Shown: positions 51,728 through 60,459, numbered from the stretch's first letter. The stretch: 64,000 bases of DNA from Pseudomonas sp. Irchel 3E13 (GCF_900187455.1 NZ_FYDX01000010.1:1-64000), one strand, 5' to 3'. The notes: generated by a model from the letters alone, not told the origin. Numbers and translations: made by a program.

Positions 51728-52156
51728 ATGAGCATTTGGGCAACGTGGGTTGAGGCTGATGGCCGTTTCTTGTATTCCCTTACTGATAACGGCGGAGTTG
51801 AGATTACCAAGGAGCGGCATTTGGCGCTTCTTGATGCAGGCTCAGGCGGCAAGGTAATTCGACCAGGCAGGAAGGGAGTGCCCGAAATTGCGGAGCCAGC
51901 GCCGCCGAGCGCCGAGGTACTGCGCGATGTTGAGCGGTCTTGGCGCGATGCTGAACTGAATCGCTATGAGTGGGTCGTGACCCGGCATCGCGACGAGGTT
52001 GAGATGGACTACGGTACGTCCGTCGACCTTGAGCAGTTCGCGGAGCTGATGGCTTACCGCAAGGCCCTTCGCGACTGGCCGGCAGTCGAGGCGTTTCCAA
52101 GCATTGAACACAGGCCGCAGCCGCCTACTTGGCTAATCGACCAGCCGGCGAGCTAA
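51728..52156 (+). CDS. tail fibre assembly protein
   Basis: A 142-residue tail fibre assembly chaperone of the phage tail APC type: N-terminal beta segment (WATWVEADGRFLYSLTDNGGVEIT), a proline-rich link and a C-terminal helical domain with AELNRYEWVVTRHRDEVE and FAELMAYRKALRDWPAVEAFPSIEHRPQPPTWL (in parts), which is the diagnostic end. It lies 12 bp after the fibre gene and is the last gene in the prophage, 53 bp from its right end. Confidence 0.9.
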   Translation: MSIWATWVEADGRFLYSLTDNGGVEITKERHLALLDAGSGGKVIRPGRKGVPEIAEPAPPSAEVLRDVERSWRDAELNRYEWVVTRHRDEVEMDYGTSVDLEQFAELMAYRKALRDWPAVEAFPSIEHRPQPPTWLIDQPAS

Positions 52157-52161
52157 CCAGT

Positions 52162-52209
52162 GGTGCCAAACCCGTCGTTCAGCGGTGCCAAATCCGGCGC
52201 GCGCTTACA
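52162..52209. promoter_or_regulatory. prophage right end with two transposase-binding motifs
   Basis: GGTGCCAAA occurs at 52162-52170 and 52184-52192, each followed by (C/T)CCG and spaced 22 bp apart, two helical turns. The outer copy is 17 nt from the terminal ACA at 52209, mirroring the left end exactly. These are probable R1 and R2 sites for transposase A. Confidence 0.78.
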
Positions 52210-52214
52210 GATCG
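52210..52214. repeat. 5-bp target site duplication, right copy
   Basis: GATCG follows the terminal ACA of the prophage and equals 16369-16373. Removing the prophage and one copy restores a continuous 192-bp host intergenic region between the 88-residue gene and the ECF sigma gene. Confidence 0.9.
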
Positions 52215-52292
52215 GTCTCGACACCCCTCCTGACATCCGACAAAAAAGCCAGACCGCCTCGCTCAGGATTGAAATTCGGACACATTATGAAA

Positions 52293-52311
52293 GATACTGT
52301 TTCTCATTAAC
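52293..52311 (+). promoter_or_regulatory. Fur box upstream of the ECF sigma gene
   Basis: GATACTGTTTCTCATTAAC matches the Fur consensus GATAATGATAATCATTATC at 14 of 19 positions. It lies 36 bp upstream of the sigma factor ATG, as expected for an iron-starvation sigma gene repressed by Fur-Fe. Confidence 0.72.
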
Positions 52312-52347
52312 GTCCGATAATTCCTCCCACCGGCGATCCTTTTTCCC

Positions 52348-52866
52348 ATGCTGACGTCTCCCGTGTCCGGGCTGCTGGCCAGTTTCCAGGAACACTACGA
52401 TGAGCTGCTGCAGTTCCTGACCCGGCGCATGAACGACCGCCAGCGCGCGGCCGATGTCGCCCAGGAAACCTACCTCAAGTTGGTGAAGATCGAGCAGCAG
52501 GCGCTGCCGGTGCTGCATGCGCGCAGTTTCATTTTCCGCGTCGCCGGCAATCTGGCGATCGACACCTTGCGTCGCGAACAACGCCAGGAGAGCAACCTCG
52601 GCGACAGCGACGCCGCAGCGCAGATGGCTTGTCCGGCGCCCGCACCGGAGGCGGCGCTGCTGGCCCGGGAGCGTCTGGAAATCCTTGATGAAGCCTTGTT
52701 GCAACTGTCGGAAAACGCCCGCCAGGCGCTGTTGCTCAATCGCGTCGAGGGCCTGACCCAGGCGCAGATTGCACAACGACTGGGCGTTTCCGAGAGCATG
52801 GTGGCAAAATACATCGGCCAGGCCCTGCGCCATTGCCGGGACTGGCTCAAGCACAACCATGACTGA
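52348..52866 (+). CDS. FecI-type ECF sigma factor
   Basis: A 172-residue iron-starvation sigma factor. Region 2 has HYDELLQFLTRRMNDRQRAADVAQETYLKL (in parts) and ARSFIFRVAGNLAIDTLRREQR, and region 4 has LLQLSENARQALLLNRVEGLTQAQIAQRLGVSESMVAKYI (in parts). It should direct transcription of the TonB receptor gene downstream when the receptor signals through FecR. It overlaps the FecR gene by eight bases. The prophage right end lies 138 bp upstream of its start. Confidence 0.94.
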   Translation: MLTSPVSGLLASFQEHYDELLQFLTRRMNDRQRAADVAQETYLKLVKIEQQALPVLHARSFIFRVAGNLAIDTLRREQRQESNLGDSDAAAQMACPAPAPEAALLARERLEILDEALLQLSENARQALLLNRVEGLTQAQIAQRLGVSESMVAKYIGQALRHCRDWLKHNHD

Positions 52867-53731
52867 AGCCTCCATGTCCGAACCGCAGCCAGTGACCGAC
52901 CTTTCCGACGATGCCATCGACTGGCAGGTCCTGTTGCATTCGGGCAACGCCACTCAGGCCGATCGCGACCGCTACCAGCGCTGGCGCGGGCTCAGCGCCG
53001 AGCATCTGGCCGCCGCCGAAGAGGCCGAAGCGCTGTGGGGCGATCTCGGTCACACCCAGGCCGCGGCGCAACTGCCAAAGGCCCCCCGTCGTCGCCACTG
53101 GGGGTCGGCCATCGCCGCCTCGCTGCTGGCGGCCATGCTCGGCTACGGTGGCTGGCAGCAGGCCCCGGCGCTGCTGGCCGATTACCACACCAGCACCGGC
53201 GAGCGCCGCACCATCACCCTGGAAGATGGCTCGAAGGTCACCCTCAACAGCGCCAGTGCGCTGTCGGTGAATTTCAGCGGCGAGCGCCGCACGGTGTCGC
53301 TCAAGGCGGGCGAGGCGTTGTTCGAACCGGCCGCGGACCCGCGCCCCTTCGTGGTAGACAGCGGCGCCGAGGCGGTGCAGGGCAGCGACGCGGTGTTCAG
53401 CGTGCGGCGGCAGGGTAGCGGCAACAGCGTGGTGGTCACCCGTGGCGAAGCGCAGGTTGGCGAGCTGCGCGTGGCGGTCAGTCCTGACGCCCAGGCCCAG
53501 ACCGCCTGGCAACGCGGCAAGCTGATCTTCAATGGCCGGCCGCTGCGCGAAGTGATCGCTGAACTTGAGCGCTACCAGCACGGGCGCATCCTGATCTCCG
53601 ACAGCCAGGTGGGCGCGCTGCAGGTCAGCGGCGTGTTCGACCTCAATGATCCCCATGCGCTGCTGCGCACCCTCGAACAGCGCTATGCGCTGAAGGTCAC
53701 CTACCTGCCGTGGTTGGCCGTGCTCTACTGA
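52859..53731 (+). CDS. FecR-type sigma regulator
   Basis: A 290-residue inner-membrane regulator of the adjacent sigma factor. The N-terminal DUF4880 part has AIDWQVLLHSGNATQADRDRYQRWRGLSAEHLAAAEEAEALW (in parts), the membrane helix is at about residues 82-98, and the periplasmic FecR domain has TLEDGSKVTLNSASALSVNF, a GEALFEPAADPRPFVVDSG segment and a C-terminal secretin-like part ending near VSGVFDLNDPHALL. The ATG at 52859 overlaps the sigma gene; ATG 52874 is an alternative. Confidence 0.93.
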   Translation: MTEASMSEPQPVTDLSDDAIDWQVLLHSGNATQADRDRYQRWRGLSAEHLAAAEEAEALWGDLGHTQAAAQLPKAPRRRHWGSAIAASLLAAMLGYGGWQQAPALLADYHTSTGERRTITLEDGSKVTLNSASALSVNFSGERRTVSLKAGEALFEPAADPRPFVVDSGAEAVQGSDAVFSVRRQGSGNSVVVTRGEAQVGELRVAVSPDAQAQTAWQRGKLIFNGRPLREVIAELERYQHGRILISDSQVGALQVSGVFDLNDPHALLRTLEQRYALKVTYLPWLAVLY

Positions 53732-53849
53732 TTTTTTCCGGGCGAAAATAATTTCGGAAAGTCACTGCAAGTTCTTCGACGCCAGATCGTCGTAGTGGGA
53801 CTGATCAGCAATCCGTTCTCATTTACGTTTACCTGTCTGGAAGAAAACA

Positions 53850-56291
53850 GTGAAAGGTCCGTTCAACTCCGCCGCGCGTTCCACCGACTATTTCAAGCAT
53901 GCCGTGCTGGCATCCTCCGTTGCCGCCGCGTTGCTCGGCGCCGTTGCCGTGCAGGCCGCCGAAGCCGTCGCCCCGGTACAGGCCGCCGCTTCGCAGGCCC
54001 GCCAGGTCAGCCTCGACCTGCCAGCGCAAAGCCTCGACCAGACCCTGACCCGCTTCGCCGACCAGGCCGATTTGCACCTGCTGTTCACCACCAGTGATGT
54101 CGCCGGGCTGTCCAGCTCCGGGCTGCGCGGCACCTTCAGCATCGAAGACGCGTTGCAGCGGCTGCTGGCCGGCAGCGGCATGAGCTGGCAATTCAGCGAC
54201 GCGCGCACGGTGATCCTGCGCAAGGGCGAACCGCAGGCCAGCGTCAGCCTCAAGCCGATCGAAGTCAGCGTCGCCTCGCGTACCAGCACTTCCATCAGTG
54301 AAATCCCTGGCACTGTCTGGGTGGTCGACCAGGAGCAACTGAAAGAACAGATCAGCAGCGGCGTGAGCCTCAAGGAAGCCATCGGCAAGCTGGTGCCGGG
54401 CCTCGACCTGGCGCCGGAAGGGCGGACCAACTACGGCCAGAACATGCGCGGTCGCAACGTGCTGGTGATGATCGACGGCGTCAGCCAGAACAGCTCCCGC
54501 GGCCTGTCGCGGCAGTTCGACAGCATCTCGCCGTTCAACGTCCAGCGCGTCGAAGTGCTGTCTGGCGCCAGCGCCATTTATGGCGGCGGCGCCACCGGCG
54601 GCATCATCAACATCGTCACCAAGAAAGGTGAGCCGGGGCCGGCGCGCTTCGAAACCCAGGTCGGCGCCAGTAGCGGCTTCAACAACAGCGATGACCTGTC
54701 CACCCGCGTCGCCCAGTCCATCAGCGGCGGCAACGAGCGCATCAACGGCCGCCTGGGCGTTTCCGCCGAGCAGAACGAAGCCTTCTACGACGGTGCCGGC
54801 AACCAGATCTTCATCGACAACACCCAGACCGACCTGCAATACAACCGCACCATCGACGTGATGGGCAGCCTTGGCCTGCAGTTCAACGAGCAGCAGAGCC
54901 TCGACCTGCTCGCCCAGTACTACGATTCGGGCAACCACGGCAGCACCGGAATCTTCTTTCCCCACCTGAACTACAACGCCCCGTCGGACCTGGAAAACGC
55001 CGAGCTGCGCAGCGGCTACTCCACCGACCTGGAGCCGCGCACCAAGCGCCTGCTGCTCAACGCCAACTACCACCACGCCGACGTGCTCGGCCAGGACTTC
55101 TACCTGCAGGCGTCGTACCGCAAGGAAGACGACAACTTCTACCCGTTTCCCTACTACAATCCGGGCACGCCAGCCGGTTCCCGCGGCGTGTACTTCGCCG
55201 CTTCGCAACAGAACTTCGAGGTCAGCAGCCTGAAGGCGCTGTTTGCCAAGCAATGGGACAGCCTCAAGCTGACCTACGGCGTGGACCTCGACCGCGAGCG
55301 TTTCAACGCCGAGCAAACCACCTTCGACGCGCGCGCTTCATCGAACAGCGGCGGCCTGGACCTGAACGAGGCGAGCAAGGCGGCGCGTTATCCCAGCTAC
55401 CGCGTCGACGGCATTTCCGCCTACGCGCAACTGGACTGGCACCTCACCGATAACCTGACCCTGTCCGGTGGTGCCCGGCGCCAGCAGATGGACGTGGATG
55501 TCAGCGACTTCAAGGGTGTTCCCGGCGGCAGCAACGATTACCAGGTCAGCCTGTATAACCTCGGCGCCATCTACGACTTCAAGAACGGTCATCAGGTCTG
55601 GACCAACTACGGCGAAGGCTTCGACCTGCCGGACCCGGCCAAGTACTACGGCAAGGCCGGCATGAGCGTCGAGGACAACCCGCTGGCGGGGATCAAGAGC
55701 CGGCAGGTGGAAATGGGCTGGCGCTATGCCGACCTCGACTGGGATGCCCAGGCGGCGGTGTATTACATCTGGTCGGACAAGATCATCAACGTCGACTCGA
55801 AGACCCTGACCATCAACGTCGATGAGAAGAAGAGCCGCGACTTCGGCCTCGAAGGCGCGCTGACCCGTCACTTCGAAAGCGGCTGGGAGGCCGGCACCAC
55901 CCTGCACCTGGTGCGCTCGGAAGAAGAAGACGCCAGCGGCGACTGGATCAAGCGCGATGCCCGCTATGCCTCGCTGTCCAAGTCCACCGCCTTCGTCGGC
56001 TGGAAGGGCGATGGTCGCAGCGCGCGCCTGCAAGCGAACAAAGCCTTCACCCTCAAGGACGACGCCGACCACACGATCAGCGGTTACACCACCCTCGACC
56101 TGCTGGGCAGCCAGGACACCGGCTTCGGCACCTTCAGCGCCGGCATCCAGAACCTGCTGGACAAGCAGTACAGCACCGTCTGGGGCCAGCGCGCGACGCT
56201 GTTCTATTCGCCGGTTTACGGCCCGGCCTACCTCTACGACTACCAGGGACGCGGTCGGACCTACACCCTGACTTGGTCGCTCGCCTACTGA
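53850..56291 (+). CDS. TonB-dependent siderophore receptor with STN signalling domain
   Basis: An 813-residue outer-membrane transporter starting at GTG 53850. A signal peptide (to about residue 36), an STN signalling domain (about 55-125; QSLDQTLTRFADQADLHLLF), then plug (about 145-250; NMRGRNVLVMIDGVSQN) and a 22-strand barrel ending in the usual terminal aromatic (WSLAY) are visible. The barrel segments STDLEPRTKRLLLNANYHH and QDFYLQASYRKEDDNFYPF recall IutA/ChtA hydroxamate (aerobactin/rhizobactin) receptors; that ligand is tentative. It completes the sigma/FecR/receptor signalling cassette. GGAAAG at 53756-53761 may be a -35 element for the cognate sigma. Confidence 0.92.
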   Translation: MKGPFNSAARSTDYFKHAVLASSVAAALLGAVAVQAAEAVAPVQAAASQARQVSLDLPAQSLDQTLTRFADQADLHLLFTTSDVAGLSSSGLRGTFSIEDALQRLLAGSGMSWQFSDARTVILRKGEPQASVSLKPIEVSVASRTSTSISEIPGTVWVVDQEQLKEQISSGVSLKEAIGKLVPGLDLAPEGRTNYGQNMRGRNVLVMIDGVSQNSSRGLSRQFDSISPFNVQRVEVLSGASAIYGGGATGGIINIVTKKGEPGPARFETQVGASSGFNNSDDLSTRVAQSISGGNERINGRLGVSAEQNEAFYDGAGNQIFIDNTQTDLQYNRTIDVMGSLGLQFNEQQSLDLLAQYYDSGNHGSTGIFFPHLNYNAPSDLENAELRSGYSTDLEPRTKRLLLNANYHHADVLGQDFYLQASYRKEDDNFYPFPYYNPGTPAGSRGVYFAASQQNFEVSSLKALFAKQWDSLKLTYGVDLDRERFNAEQTTFDARASSNSGGLDLNEASKAARYPSYRVDGISAYAQLDWHLTDNLTLSGGARRQQMDVDVSDFKGVPGGSNDYQVSLYNLGAIYDFKNGHQVWTNYGEGFDLPDPAKYYGKAGMSVEDNPLAGIKSRQVEMGWRYADLDWDAQAAVYYIWSDKIINVDSKTLTINVDEKKSRDFGLEGALTRHFESGWEAGTTLHLVRSEEEDASGDWIKRDARYASLSKSTAFVGWKGDGRSARLQANKAFTLKDDADHTISGYTTLDLLGSQDTGFGTFSAGIQNLLDKQYSTVWGQRATLFYSPVYGPAYLYDYQGRGRTYTLTWSLAY

Positions 56292-56448
56292 TCCGGCCAT
56301 GGCACCCGGTGAACGCGCCGGGTGCCATCAGGGCAATCGTTCCCCCTGTAACAATATGAATTACCTCCGTGAGGTTTGCGGCTTTGTCGCGAACCTCTCG
56401 GGCCGTAGGCTATCCAACGCTTGGTGATGCCCACGTGCGGAGGTGATT

Positions 56449-56751
56449 GTGTTCGAACGCGCCCATTCCATCCTGATCGGTACCGCGCTGATCTTCTCGA
56501 TCAGCGGCCCGCTGCTGGCCGCCACTGCTGACAACCCGCAGAACAGCCCGATTCACCGGGCCAACCCCAACAGCCGCCAAGGCACGGTGCCGACCACGCC
56601 GCCCATGCCTGGACCTTCCACCGCACCCAATCCTCGTCCGCCGACCCTCGAAAACCGTGGCATCGGCAACGGCGACAACCTGCGGCGCGAACAACAGACG
56701 CCGCGTCTCGAACCCTCCCGTCCGCCCCGCGATTCACAGCGCGCGCCGTGA
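56449..56751 (+). CDS. small secreted proline-rich hypothetical protein
   Basis: A 100-residue protein of no named family. The start is taken as GTG 56449, six bases after GGAGG; a GTG at 56443 overlaps that site. It has a signal peptide (hydrophobic run ILIGTALIFSISGPLLA) and a mature part that is polar, proline/asparagine-rich and probably disordered (NPNSRQGTVPTTPPMPGPSTAPNPRPP). It precedes the sugar dehydrogenase gene by 23 bp and may be cotranscribed with it. Confidence 0.7.
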   Translation: MFERAHSILIGTALIFSISGPLLAATADNPQNSPIHRANPNSRQGTVPTTPPMPGPSTAPNPRPPTLENRGIGNGDNLRREQQTPRLEPSRPPRDSQRAP

Positions 56752-56774
56752 TCGCCCCTCGAAAGGAATCCCGC

Positions 56775-57923
56775 ATGACCTCACGTTCCTGGCTGCTCGC
56801 CCTGGGTGCCTCCGTTCTCTTGCCGCTCGGCGCCCAGGCCGCGCCCGAACGCACCTTCCCCAGCGAAGACGGCACCCTCAAGGTCAACACCCTGGCCGAA
56901 GGCCTCAAGCATCCGTGGGCCCTGGCCTTCCTGCCGGGAACCCAGGGCATCCTGGTCACCGAACGCCAGGGCAACCTGCGCGTGATCGGCGCGGAAGGGC
57001 GGGTCGGCCCGCCGCTGAGCGGTGTGCCGGAGGTCTGGGCGCAAGGGCAGGGCGGCTTGCTCGATGTGGTGCTGTCACCCACCTTCGACAAGGACCGGCT
57101 GGTTTATCTGTCCTATGCCGAAGGCGGTGGCGAGGGCGGCACGGCAGGCACTGCGGTAGGCCGCGGACGGCTGTCCAGCGACCTCGCCCGGATCGAGGAT
57201 TTCAACGTGATCTTCCGCCAGGAGCCGAAGCTCTCGACCGGCAACCATTTCGGCTCGCGGCTGGTGTTCGACCGCAATGGCTACCTGTTCATCGCCTTGG
57301 GCGAGAACAATCAGCGAGCCACATCGCAAGACCTCGACAAACTACAGGGCAAGGTGGTGCGCATCCTGCCCGATGGCGAGATTCCCAAGGACAACCCCTT
57401 CGTCGGACAGAAAAACGTGCAGCCGGCGATCTGGTCCTATGGCCATCGCAACCAGCAGGGCGCGGCGCTCAACCCCTGGACCGGGCAGCTCTGGACCCAC
57501 GAACACGGCCCGCGTGGCGGCGACGAAATCAACATCCCCAAGCCCGGCAAGAACTACGGCTGGCCGCTGGCGACCCATGGCATCAACTACTCGCTGCTGC
57601 CGATTCCCGAGGCCAAGGGCAAGGAAGTGGAGGGGACCGTTCCGCCGCACCACGTCTGGGAGAAATCCCCGGCCATCAGCGGCATGGCCTTCTATGACAA
57701 CGAGCGCTTCAAGGCCTGGGACCACAGCCTGTTCATCGGCGCGCTGGCGGCGCAGGAGGTGATTCGCCTGCAACTGAACGGCGACAAGATCGTTCACGAA
57801 GAACGGATGCTCGGACAGTTGAATGCCCGGGTCCGCGATGTGCGGGTCGGACCGGACGGGTTTCTGTATGTGCTGACAGACGAGGAAGACGGGCAGTTGT
57901 TGAAGGTCGGGCTGGCCGAGTAA
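56775..57923 (+). CDS. PQQ-dependent aldose sugar dehydrogenase (YliI-like)
   Basis: A 382-residue periplasmic protein of the soluble glucose/sorbosone dehydrogenase family. The signal peptide ends near GAQAAP. The six-bladed propeller has HPWALAFLPG, GQGGLLDVVLSPTF, the STGNHFGSRLVFD motif with a PQQ/catalytic-site histidine, SYGHRNQQGAALNP, HEHGPRGGDEINI and GKNYGWPLATHG. It oxidises aldose sugars using PQQ bound with calcium. GAAAGGAATC precedes the ATG at 56775. Confidence 0.92.
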   Translation: MTSRSWLLALGASVLLPLGAQAAPERTFPSEDGTLKVNTLAEGLKHPWALAFLPGTQGILVTERQGNLRVIGAEGRVGPPLSGVPEVWAQGQGGLLDVVLSPTFDKDRLVYLSYAEGGGEGGTAGTAVGRGRLSSDLARIEDFNVIFRQEPKLSTGNHFGSRLVFDRNGYLFIALGENNQRATSQDLDKLQGKVVRILPDGEIPKDNPFVGQKNVQPAIWSYGHRNQQGAALNPWTGQLWTHEHGPRGGDEINIPKPGKNYGWPLATHGINYSLLPIPEAKGKEVEGTVPPHHVWEKSPAISGMAFYDNERFKAWDHSLFIGALAAQEVIRLQLNGDKIVHEERMLGQLNARVRDVRVGPDGFLYVLTDEEDGQLLKVGLAE

Positions 57924-57941
57924 TTCGCGGCCGTTTGTGCG

Positions 57942-57976
57942 GGCCTCATCGCCGACTATGCCGGTGATGAGGCCCC
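57942..57976. repeat. REP-like inverted repeat (GGGCCTCATCGC family), second copy
   Basis: Arms at 57942-57955 and 57963-57976 form a 14-bp stem with one G-T pair, 18 bases after the dehydrogenase stop codon. The arm sequence matches the copy at 15537-15569. A run of A follows rather than T. Confidence 0.65.
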
Positions 57977-58044
57977 TGAAAATCCCTACACAATCCGCGT
58001 CATCCCTGATGTACCCTGTGCCCTTTTTCCCACCGAGGGCCTGC

Positions 58045-59148
58045 ATGTCCAGCGTCAACACCCCATTGGCCCTTTACCAGCAGGCCATCACTGCCCAAGG
58101 TTTCGTCGCCGACCCCGCCCAGCAACAGGCCGCCGCAGCCCTGCAGGCCTGCTTCGAGGCGGTCGAACGCGGTGAGCCGGCCAATGGCGTCTACCTCTGG
58201 GGCCCGGTCGGGCGCGGCAAGACCTGGCTGATGGACCAGTTCCATCGCTGCCTGACCATTCCCGCCCGGCGCCAGCACTTCCACCATTTCATGCGTTGGG
58301 TTCACCAGCGTCTGTTCCAGCTCAACGGCACCGCTGACCCGTTGCAGGCCCTGGCCTTTTCCCTGGCCGAAGAAATCCGCGTGCTGTGTTTCGATGAGCT
58401 GTTCGTCAACGATATCGGCGACGCAATCATCCTTGGCCGCCTGTTCCAGGTGCTGTTCGAGGCCGGTGTGGTGGTGGTCGCCACCTCCAACCAGCCGCCA
58501 CGGCAGCTTTATGCCGATGGCTTCAACCGCGAGCGTTTCCTGCCGGCGATCGAGGCGATCGAGCGCTGCATGACCGTGGTGCCGGTTCACGGCGAGCAGG
58601 ACCACCGCCTGCACCCCGGCGCGCTGCATCAGCGTTATTGGGTTCGCGATCCGGCGGCGCTGGCCAATGTGTTCGCGCAATTGAGCGGTGACGCACCGGC
58701 GACCAGCGAAGACCTGGAAGTCGGTTATCGCACCCTGCAGGTGGTGCGCCGCAGTGACAAGGTGCTGTGGTGCGATTACCCGCAACTCTGCGAGCAACCG
58801 TTGGCGGCCATGGAGTTCATGGCCCTGTGCGAGCGTTTCGACGCCATCCTGCTGGGCGGCGTGCCGGCCCTTGGCGCGCCGACGCGGCCGGGCAAGATCG
58901 CCCGGGGCACCGAGGACGCCGCCGAACGGGTCGTGGCAGGGGACCGCGAACTGCCGCAACTGTCGGTGCAGGACGACGGCGCCCGGCGTTTCATCGCGCT
59001 GGTCGATGAGTGTTACGACCAGCGCGTGGCCCTGTATCTCGAAGCCGACGTCCCGCTGGAAGTTCTCTACACGCAAGGGTATCTGGAGTTCCCGTTCCGC
59101 CGGACCCTCAGCCGGTTGCAGGAAATGCAACTGCAGCGCTTCTGCTGA
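58045..59148 (+). CDS. zapE: cell division protein ZapE (AFG1-like ATPase)
   Basis: A 367-residue AFG1-family ATPase with Walker A GPVGRGKT (residues about 53-60), HFHHFMRWVHQRL, Walker B LCFDELFVNDIGDAI, sensor ATSNQPPRQLY and the C-terminal FMALCERFDAILLGGVP. ZapE binds FtsZ and destabilises Z-rings late in constriction and under low oxygen. The ATG at 58045 starts a protein of the usual length; the frame stays open upstream but lacks similarity. Confidence 0.92.
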   Translation: MSSVNTPLALYQQAITAQGFVADPAQQQAAAALQACFEAVERGEPANGVYLWGPVGRGKTWLMDQFHRCLTIPARRQHFHHFMRWVHQRLFQLNGTADPLQALAFSLAEEIRVLCFDELFVNDIGDAIILGRLFQVLFEAGVVVVATSNQPPRQLYADGFNRERFLPAIEAIERCMTVVPVHGEQDHRLHPGALHQRYWVRDPAALANVFAQLSGDAPATSEDLEVGYRTLQVVRRSDKVLWCDYPQLCEQPLAAMEFMALCERFDAILLGGVPALGAPTRPGKIARGTEDAAERVVAGDRELPQLSVQDDGARRFIALVDECYDQRVALYLEADVPLEVLYTQGYLEFPFRRTLSRLQEMQLQRFC

Positions 59149-59166
59149 GGATTTGCGCAGGGCCTG

Positions 59167-59601
59167 TCACAGGCTCTGCCAGCCAAGGGTGATGACCACC
59201 AGCACCAGATAGCGCCCGCCTTTTGCCAGGGTCACCAGCAATACGAAGCGCCAGAACGGCTCGCGCATGATGCCGGCGATCAAGGTCAGTGGGTCGCCGA
59301 TCACCGGCATCCAGCTCAACAGCAGCGACCACTGCCCATGGCGACGGTAACGCTGCTGGGCCTTTTCCAGTTGCGCGGCAGAGAAGGGGAACCAGCGTTT
59401 GTCGCGCCAGCGCTCGATGGCCCGCCCCAGCAGCCAATTGACGATCGAACCCAGCACATTGCCCACCGTCGCCACCAGCCACAGGCTCGCCACGGCGGCC
59501 GGGTCGTGGAGCAGCAACCCGACCAGCACCGCCTCGGACTGCAACGGCAGCAAGGTGGCGGCGCCAAACGCCGCCAGAAACAGACCCCAGTAACTCAACA
59601 C
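59167..59601 (-). CDS. YqaA-family (DedA/VTT-like) membrane protein
   Basis: A 144-residue inner-membrane protein with about four hydrophobic segments and the YqaA signature: FLAAFGAATLLPLQSEAVL, GNVLGSIVNWLLGR, and SWMPVIGDPLTLIAGIMR, which carries the conserved loop of the VTT/SNARE-associated family. Relatives may act in lipid scrambling or membrane homeostasis. The start is GTG at 59601 without a strong ribosome site. It converges on zapE with an 18-bp gap. Confidence 0.87.
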   Translation of the reverse strand: MLSYWGLFLAAFGAATLLPLQSEAVLVGLLLHDPAAVASLWLVATVGNVLGSIVNWLLGRAIERWRDKRWFPFSAAQLEKAQQRYRRHGQWSLLLSWMPVIGDPLTLIAGIMREPFWRFVLLVTLAKGGRYLVLVVITLGWQSL

Positions 59602-59834
59602 GGCATGGCCACAATCATCGTTCGACAGGCCTCGTAGGATATTTCCCGGATATCGCCGCGGCCAGCGAGGAAATCTTTGCTGACATGATCGTTCATAAAA
59701 TAGAACGCTAAAGCGAATTTTCGCTATCTAGTGCCAATAAGGTTCTGAATTTAATCTTCTCCCATCAACGCAAACGCAGCCGAGCGGCCTCAGTATCGGG
59801 GCACGGGCCTACTAATCGTCAGGGAATGTTGCAT

Positions 59835-60401
59835 ATGAACAGCGCCGATCAAGACAACCGCAGCGTGGTAACACTGGTGATCCAGCACAAGGCCCGCGCC
59901 GACGCGCTCGCCCAGTACGAAGCCTGGCTCAAGCGCGCGGTCAGCGTCGCCCGCCAGCAGCCGGGTCACCTGGACGTCAATGTGATCCGTCCCGACGCCG
60001 ATGGGCGCCACTTCACCACGGTCGTGCGCTTTGCCCAGGCGAGCCAGTTGCAGGCGTGGGTCAACTCCGCCGAGCGCCAGGCGATGATCGATGAGGTCAT
60101 GCCGCTGCTGGAAGATGGCGACAACACCCAGGTCCATGACGACCCCGAATTCTGGTTCACCCCGCCCAGCGCCGGCGCACCACAACCGCCGCGCTGGAAA
60201 CAGGCCTTGCTGACCTACCTGGTGATCTGCCCGATGACCTTTCTGATCCCGGCGCTGCTGGCGCCGCTGTTCGCGCAGTTCCCGCTGCTCGGTGGGCGGA
60301 TCATCGGCAACATGATTGGCAACCTGTTCGTCATTTTGCCGGTGGTCTTTTTCATCATGCCCTGGCTGACCCGCCGCACCGCCGCCTGGCTGCGCGCCTG
60401 A
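59835..60401 (+). CDS. ABM-domain membrane protein
   Basis: A 188-residue protein: an N-terminal antibiotic biosynthesis monooxygenase (ABM) ferredoxin-like domain (residues about 10-105; TLVIQHKARADALAQYEAWLKRAVSVARQQPGHLDVNVI in parts) and two C-terminal membrane helices (LLTYLVICPMTFLIPALLAPL and IIGNMIGNLFVILPVVFFIMPWL, in parts). Function is unknown; ABM folds often act on quinone-like or reactive substrates. The ATG at 59835 has AGGGA nine bases upstream. A 233-bp AT-rich gap precedes it. It is 58 bp ahead of the esterase gene, possibly one operon. Confidence 0.83.
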   Translation: MNSADQDNRSVVTLVIQHKARADALAQYEAWLKRAVSVARQQPGHLDVNVIRPDADGRHFTTVVRFAQASQLQAWVNSAERQAMIDEVMPLLEDGDNTQVHDDPEFWFTPPSAGAPQPPRWKQALLTYLVICPMTFLIPALLAPLFAQFPLLGGRIIGNMIGNLFVILPVVFFIMPWLTRRTAAWLRA

Positions 60402-60459
60402 ACGTTTCCCACACCCCGTACTCAAGACTCTGACCACCCTGTTTCCCGGAGATACCCCT

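Larger units (their letters stand above)
16374..52209 (+). mobile_element. Mu-like transposable myovirus prophage, complete, 35.8 kb
   Basis: The element is bounded by TGT...ACA ends and a 5-bp target duplication, and carries repressor, Ner, transposase A and ATPase B at the left, then Mor, lysis, terminase, head, contractile tail, baseplate and tail-fibre genes in Mu order. The heads match the Mu gp27-gp35 series and the tail has sheath and tube genes, so the particle is a myovirus. Every expected module is present without stops or frameshifts other than a programmed one, so the prophage may be able to replicate. There is no integrase, gin invertase or mom gene, and no tRNA target. Length is 35,836 bp, similar to Mu (about 37 kb). 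Confidence 0.95.

Noticed and set aside
53829..55316. Antisense open frame opposite the TonB receptor
   Set aside because: Valine/alanine-rich shadow typical of GC-rich codon bias; the receptor frame is unequivocal.
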